This document shows positions 5,767 to 8,861 of a stretch of DNA of 8,861 bases, one piece after another. Source of the DNA: Gammaproteobacteria bacterium (GTDB lineage Bacteria; Pseudomonadota; Gammaproteobacteria; Xanthomonadales; Marinicellaceae); assembly GCA_030426705.1 (NCBI GenBank), contig JAUHXW010000103.1, forward strand, positions 1-8,861, read 5' to 3'. The notes under the pieces were generated by a model. It made no database searches. It was given only the letters and a program-made list of their open reading frames with translations, and was not told the DNA's origin. Numbering within the stretch: position 1 is the stretch's first letter; the number at the start of each line of letters is the position of its first letter. The translations under genes were made by a program, and so were the position numbers.

Positions 5767-6954
5767 TTAATTGGTTTTAGAATGTGATTTTATGTAATCA
5801 TATTTAGCTTGATATATTGAGGTGGCTTTTTGGGTATGTGCATTGGTCAATGCCATTTCCATAGATTTGATGGCCAAGTCATTTCTACCTAACATGAAAT
5901 TAGCTTTGGCGATTCCGGCATATGGCTGGTGAAGATAATCGGCTTTTTCTGCAGCTTTTTCATACAACCTGATTGATTTTCGATAGTTGCCTTTTTTAAA
6001 TTCATTATCAGCCAAATCCAACCATTTAAACGGATCTGGATCGTTATAATTGGTTAATTCTTTGGCAATGATTTGCGCTTCATTTTTACGATTGGTATGC
6101 ACTAGAAAGTTGTGATAATTATTAAGTAGTTCCAATTGATCATTGCCAAAAGCTAATCCATAACGATAAGCGCGCTCTGCATAATGAAATTGATCCATCT
6201 GCTGGTACAAAACACCTAAAATATTAATGGCCACCAAATTATCAAATTTAATTTTTAGTGCTTCTTTAATATTCCAGTAAGCTTCATTGTAATCATTTTT
6301 GATCATGGCTTCCGCAGCTCGATTGCTGTAGTACAAAGAGTGAAATTCTTCTTTGTTTACTTTTCTTAATGTTCTTGAACCTAACGTGGAAAAATAGTCA
6401 ATTTTGACTTTGCTGTTAGTATTTAAAAACTGCTTAAGGGTTTTGGTTGTTTTGTTATAGACCACAGTCCTGATGTGCTGAGAACTTAACTCAAAATTGC
6501 CCTCCCGTTGAAATACCGGAGGTGTCCGTGCCAGCTCATAGCTTATTCCTGCATGAGTTAACCGAGTCAAGGCTTTGGTCAAAATTGCCAGGGACATGCA
6601 GTTACCAGAACTCATTGCCAAAGAATCGGAGGCGTTCAATGTTTCGGAATGAAAATTAAAGTTTTGTAAATGGTTCTGCAGATACAGAAATATTCTTTCG
6701 CTGTCAGTGTAGTCTCGGTAGTCTTTGCTGTGAAAGTCTTTTAAGAAATCTTTTTTTTGTTGTTCGGTTAATGCAAACACTTCATCCAAGCTCATGATGT
6801 TTGGACGTTGATCAAATAGTGCATCATTAAACAGGTCTGCTTCGGTGTAATTATTCTTGATTTTTAAGGTTGGCGTGGAACTGCAGGCAGTAAGGAAAGC
6901 TGCCATCAACACGAATATAAATGTAAACGTTCTATTGATAAAAGTTACTTTCAT
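5767..6954 (-). CDS. Lipoprotein with transglutaminase-like domain and C-terminal TPR repeats
   Basis: This is a 395-residue predicted lipoprotein. Residues 1-23 are a lipoprotein signal peptide ending in the lipobox LTAC with lipidated C24. Ser at +2 suggests sorting to the outer membrane by the E. coli rule. Residues about 80-190 resemble the transglutaminase-like/cysteine-protease fold: C119 in SGNCMSLAIL, H160 in SSQHIRTVVY and D186 in KIDYF make a plausible Cys-His-Asp triad. Residues about 205-390 hold TPR-type helical repeats (AAEAMIKNDYNEAYWNIKEAL, INILGVLYQQMDQFHYAERAY, ADNEFKKGNYRKSIRLYEKAA, GIAKANFMLGRNDLAIKSMEMAL). Such proteins are usually unassigned. ATG 6954 is chosen because it gives a normal signal peptide; the in-frame TTG at 6978 would add eight residues overlapping the -10 box. 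It follows nadD by 48 bases. Confidence 0.85.
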   Translation of the reverse strand: MKVTFINRTFTFIFVLMAAFLTACSSTPTLKIKNNYTEADLFNDALFDQRPNIMSLDEVFALTEQQKKDFLKDFHSKDYRDYTDSERIFLYLQNHLQNFNFHSETLNASDSLAMSSGNCMSLAILTKALTRLTHAGISYELARTPPVFQREGNFELSSQHIRTVVYNKTTKTLKQFLNTNSKVKIDYFSTLGSRTLRKVNKEEFHSLYYSNRAAEAMIKNDYNEAYWNIKEALKIKFDNLVAINILGVLYQQMDQFHYAERAYRYGLAFGNDQLELLNNYHNFLVHTNRKNEAQIIAKELTNYNDPDPFKWLDLADNEFKKGNYRKSIRLYEKAAEKADYLHQPYAGIAKANFMLGRNDLAIKSMEMALTNAHTQKATSIYQAKYDYIKSHSKTN

Positions 6955-6960
6955 TCTTTT

Positions 6961-6966
6961 ATTATA
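6961..6966 (-). promoter_or_regulatory. -10 box placing transcription start at the lipoprotein ATG
   Basis: A perfect TATAAT on the minus strand, followed by AAAAGA and then ATG 6954. Spacing and flanking bases nearly repeat those before the 1531 gene (TATAAT-AAAATC-ATG). No convincing -35 box is visible. Confidence 0.45.
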
Positions 6967-7002
6967 GAACAGTACCAAGTGAATGAAACAGTATTTTTTT
7001 GA

Positions 7003-7695
7003 TTATTGTTGCGGGCGATATAAGTAATGCTTGGAAATGAATTGAAAAATAATTGGGTTGAGCAGAGTATTGTCTGGTCTGACGTTTTTTGCCAGTTGTT
7101 GCCTGAGTAAAGTTGAAGATACTTCCACGGTAGGCAAGTCCTTCACTCGGAATAATTGATGGTTAATGGTCTTAAGCTGCTTTAAAAAAGTTAAGTTTAT
7201 ACCATGACCTGGTCTTTGATGAATCAGTAAGCCATGTCTTTTTACCAGTTCCTGCCAGCGATGCCATTTTCTGAATTTAGGCCAACGGCCAGCGAAATGG
7301 TCTGCACTTAATACAAACAATTGATTGGGTTTGTTCAGTGCTTGCAATGTATCAAAACTGTAACTTTTACGATTATTTACATCATACAAAACTTTCTCAA
7401 TATCAGATACTTGGACTTGATAGTTAAATTTTTTATTTAAATCATCAGCTATCAACTTGCACATGGCAAAGCGGTGTTTGAATGCAGTTCTGGGCTGTTT
7501 TTTATCAGCAATTAAATTAGGCTGGAAGGTAGGAACCAAAATAAATTCAACAATATTGTAGCCATACTGTTCCGCAAAAGTATAACTGTTATGAATAACC
7601 TGCTCATGACCTTTGTGGATTGGATCTGCCGTCAGACCAAATACCAGCGTAATAGCTTTGCCCTTGTTTTTTTTAGTTTTTATGTTGGAAACCAT
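7003..7695 (-). CDS. nadD: Nicotinate-nucleotide adenylyltransferase
   Basis: This cytoplasmic enzyme transfers the adenylyl group of ATP to nicotinate mononucleotide, giving NaAD for NadE. The 230-residue protein has the nucleotidyltransferase signature at 20-30 (GLTADPIHKGH; family form is GGTFDPxHxGH, with the two ATP-binding histidines H27 and H30 kept). The NadD-type segment LSADHFAGRW...KWHRWQEL is at 129-150, and the SSTxxR motif is at 193-198 (SSTLLR). A Lys-rich leader of about 13 residues precedes strand 1. Substitution of Phe-Asp by Ala-Asp in the first motif is uncommon. The start ATG 7695 lies inside the end of nadE (23-base overlap) with no SD, so translation probably depends on nadE. 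Length is slightly above the usual 210-220. PncB-independent nicotinamide genes are not seen here. Confidence 0.9.
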   Translation of the reverse strand: MVSNIKTKKNKGKAITLVFGLTADPIHKGHEQVIHNSYTFAEQYGYNIVEFILVPTFQPNLIADKKQPRTAFKHRFAMCKLIADDLNKKFNYQVQVSDIEKVLYDVNNRKSYSFDTLQALNKPNQLFVLSADHFAGRWPKFRKWHRWQELVKRHGLLIHQRPGHGINLTFLKQLKTINHQLFRVKDLPTVEVSSTLLRQQLAKNVRPDNTLLNPIIFQFISKHYLYRPQQ

Positions 7696-8861
7696 TGGTG
7701 ATAGGCATGCGACGGTCTTTGCCGAAGGCCATTTGGGTTACACGTGGTCCTGGAGCGGCTTGTTGGCGCTTGTATTCATTGCGATCGACCATTTTTAGTA
7801 CTTTAATCACCAAATCTATATCTTGATTCAAGGCTTTGGCAATTTGCGCTGCATCTTTATGGTGATGAAGATAAGCTTTGAGAATTTCGTCCAAAATTTC
7901 GTATTCAGGTAATGAATCAGAGTCTTTTTGATCAGGGCGTAATTCAGCAGAAGGTGGTTTGGTGATGGTATTTAATGGAATCACAGGACCCGCAGGATCA
8001 ATACTGTTGCGGTATTCGGCAAGTGCATAAACCTGTAGTTTGAATAAATCTTTAATTGGCGCAAAGCCGCCAGCCATATCTCCATAAAGCGTGGTGTAAC
8101 CAACTGAAGTTTCACTTTTGTTGCTGGTGCAGAGCAAAATGGCATTGCTGTTATTGGAAAAAGCCATCAGCAGCACACCACGAATTCTGGCTTGAATGTT
8201 TTCATCGGTTTGTCGGTGAAAATAATCATCATAAAACTCATTGAACAAGGGCTCCAAAAACTCATGGAATGATTGGTGCATGGGTTTGATGGGTACCACA
8301 TGGCTCGGCATGCCCAAAGTATCGGCTAAAACTTGAGCATCGGTAACAGAATGATCTGATGAATATTTGGAAGGCATCAATACGCCAGTGACATTTTCTG
8401 CGCCAATGGCATCTGCAGCAATGACAGCCGTAAGTGCTGAATCAATGCCACCAGATAACCCCAAAACAGCTTTGCTGAAACCATTTTTCTGGAAATAGTC
8501 GCGTGTGCAAGAAACCACTGCATCATAAAGCTCCGCCAAAGGTGACTCTGGCTCAGTGATTTGGGTTTGTGGTTGAGCAAAATTAATGGTGGTAAAAGAT
8601 GCATCAAATGACGGTGACAAGGCTTTCAGCTCACCAGCGGCATCGATGGCGCAACTGGTGCCGTCAAAAATCAACTCATCCTGACCGCCCACCAAATTGC
8701 AATAAACCAGCGGTGTGCCAAATCGTTTGGCTCGGCGTTGTAACATGGCAATACGGCTTTCAATTTTACCTGCCGCATAAGGCGATGCTGATATGTTAAT
8801 CAATAAATCTACACCTTGTTCAGCCTGATAAACCACAGGTTCGGCCTCATACCAAATGTCT
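7673..8861 (-). CDS. nadE: Glutamine-dependent NAD synthetase, 5' end outside window
   Basis: This enzyme amidates NaAD to NAD using ammonia released from glutamine by an N-terminal nitrilase-like domain. The frame is open to the right edge. The edge residues read DIWYEAEPVVYQ, the continuation of the C-E-D-I-W motif whose catalytic Cys lies just outside. The glutaminase domain continues with NISASPYAAGK and CNLVGGQDELIFDGTS. The synthetase domain shows the PPi-loop SGGIDSAL (about 8434-8457), then TSNKSETSVGYTTLYGDMAGGFAPIKDLFK, and ends with FGKDRRMPITNGF. All visible key motifs are intact. A GTG at 8836 is internal, not the start. Its 3' end overlaps nadD by 23 bases in another frame, forming a NAD-biosynthesis operon. 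Regulation cannot be judged because the promoter is outside. Confidence 0.95.
   Translation of the reverse strand, partial: DIWYEAEPVVYQAEQGVDLLINISASPYAAGKIESRIAMLQRRAKRFGTPLVYCNLVGGQDELIFDGTSCAIDAAGELKALSPSFDASFTTINFAQPQTQITEPESPLAELYDAVVSCTRDYFQKNGFSKAVLGLSGGIDSALTAVIAADAIGAENVTGVLMPSKYSSDHSVTDAQVLADTLGMPSHVVPIKPMHQSFHEFLEPLFNEFYDDYFHRQTDENIQARIRGVLLMAFSNNSNAILLCTSNKSETSVGYTTLYGDMAGGFAPIKDLFKLQVYALAEYRNSIDPAGPVIPLNTITKPPSAELRPDQKDSDSLPEYEILDEILKAYLHHHKDAAQIAKALNQDIDLVIKVLKMVDRNEYKRQQAAPGPRVTQMAFGKDRRMPITNGFQHKN

Noticed and set aside
6955..6978. TTG 6978 as the lipoprotein start
   Set aside because: It would translate the -10 box; ATG 6954 gives a clean lipoprotein signal peptide.
8377..8607. 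Minus-strand 76-codon frame within nadE
   Set aside because: It overlaps the PPi-loop coding region in another frame and shows no motif.
8836..8836. GTG at 8836 as the start of nadE
   Set aside because: In-frame codons continue to the edge and read DIWYEAEP, part of the conserved glutaminase motif, so the true start lies outside the window.
1..8861. CRISPR array, tRNA, rRNA, insertion sequence or prophage
   Set aside because: No regularly spaced repeats, cloverleaf-like segments, transposase or integrase motifs were seen on either strand.

Overview
The window looks like a chromosomal segment of a low-GC Gammaproteobacterium. The evidence is a DcaP-like outer-membrane porin, a cNMP/CBS/DUF294 signalling protein, a lipobox lipoprotein and a proteobacterial-type nadE-nadD pair. 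AT-rich intergenic DNA fits a marine lineage such as Marinicella, but that genus is a guess. I see no insertion sequence, tRNA, rRNA, CRISPR array or phage gene. No gap between genes exceeds 300 bases.

Layout, left to right. A minus-strand pair covers 1-1531: a small one-TM protein (1088-1531) overlapping by 11 bases the cNMP/CBS/DUF294 protein, which runs off the left edge. A minus-strand DcaP-like porin (1668-2987) follows, closed by a good intrinsic terminator. Next is a 97-residue three-TM protein (3098-3391, minus), divergent from a plus-strand sdpR-sdpI-like operon (3467-4404) made of an ArsR-type repressor and a six-TM SdpI/DUF1648 protein joined by an ATGA overlap. A plus-strand 166-residue membrane protein (4470-4970) stands alone. 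The 154-base convergent gap 4971-5124 holds several inverted repeats. The right third is all minus strand: nadE (5' end outside the window), nadD overlapping it by 23 bases, a lipoprotein with a transglutaminase-like domain plus TPR repeats, and a divergent Nudix hydrolase.

How the genes work together. NadD and NadE carry out consecutive steps of NAD synthesis: NaMN to NaAD, then NaAD to NAD. SdpR and SdpI form a known repressor/membrane-sensor pairing, here with no SdpC toxin gene visible. The other genes look like separate transcription units.

The least expected pattern is in the gene starts. Several genes that begin a transcription unit have no Shine-Dalgarno sequence and instead have a -10-like box 6-7 bases before the ATG, while the downstream genes of two pairs and the porin have SD-like sequences. 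This suggests leaderless transcription of several genes. It is inferred from sequence only.
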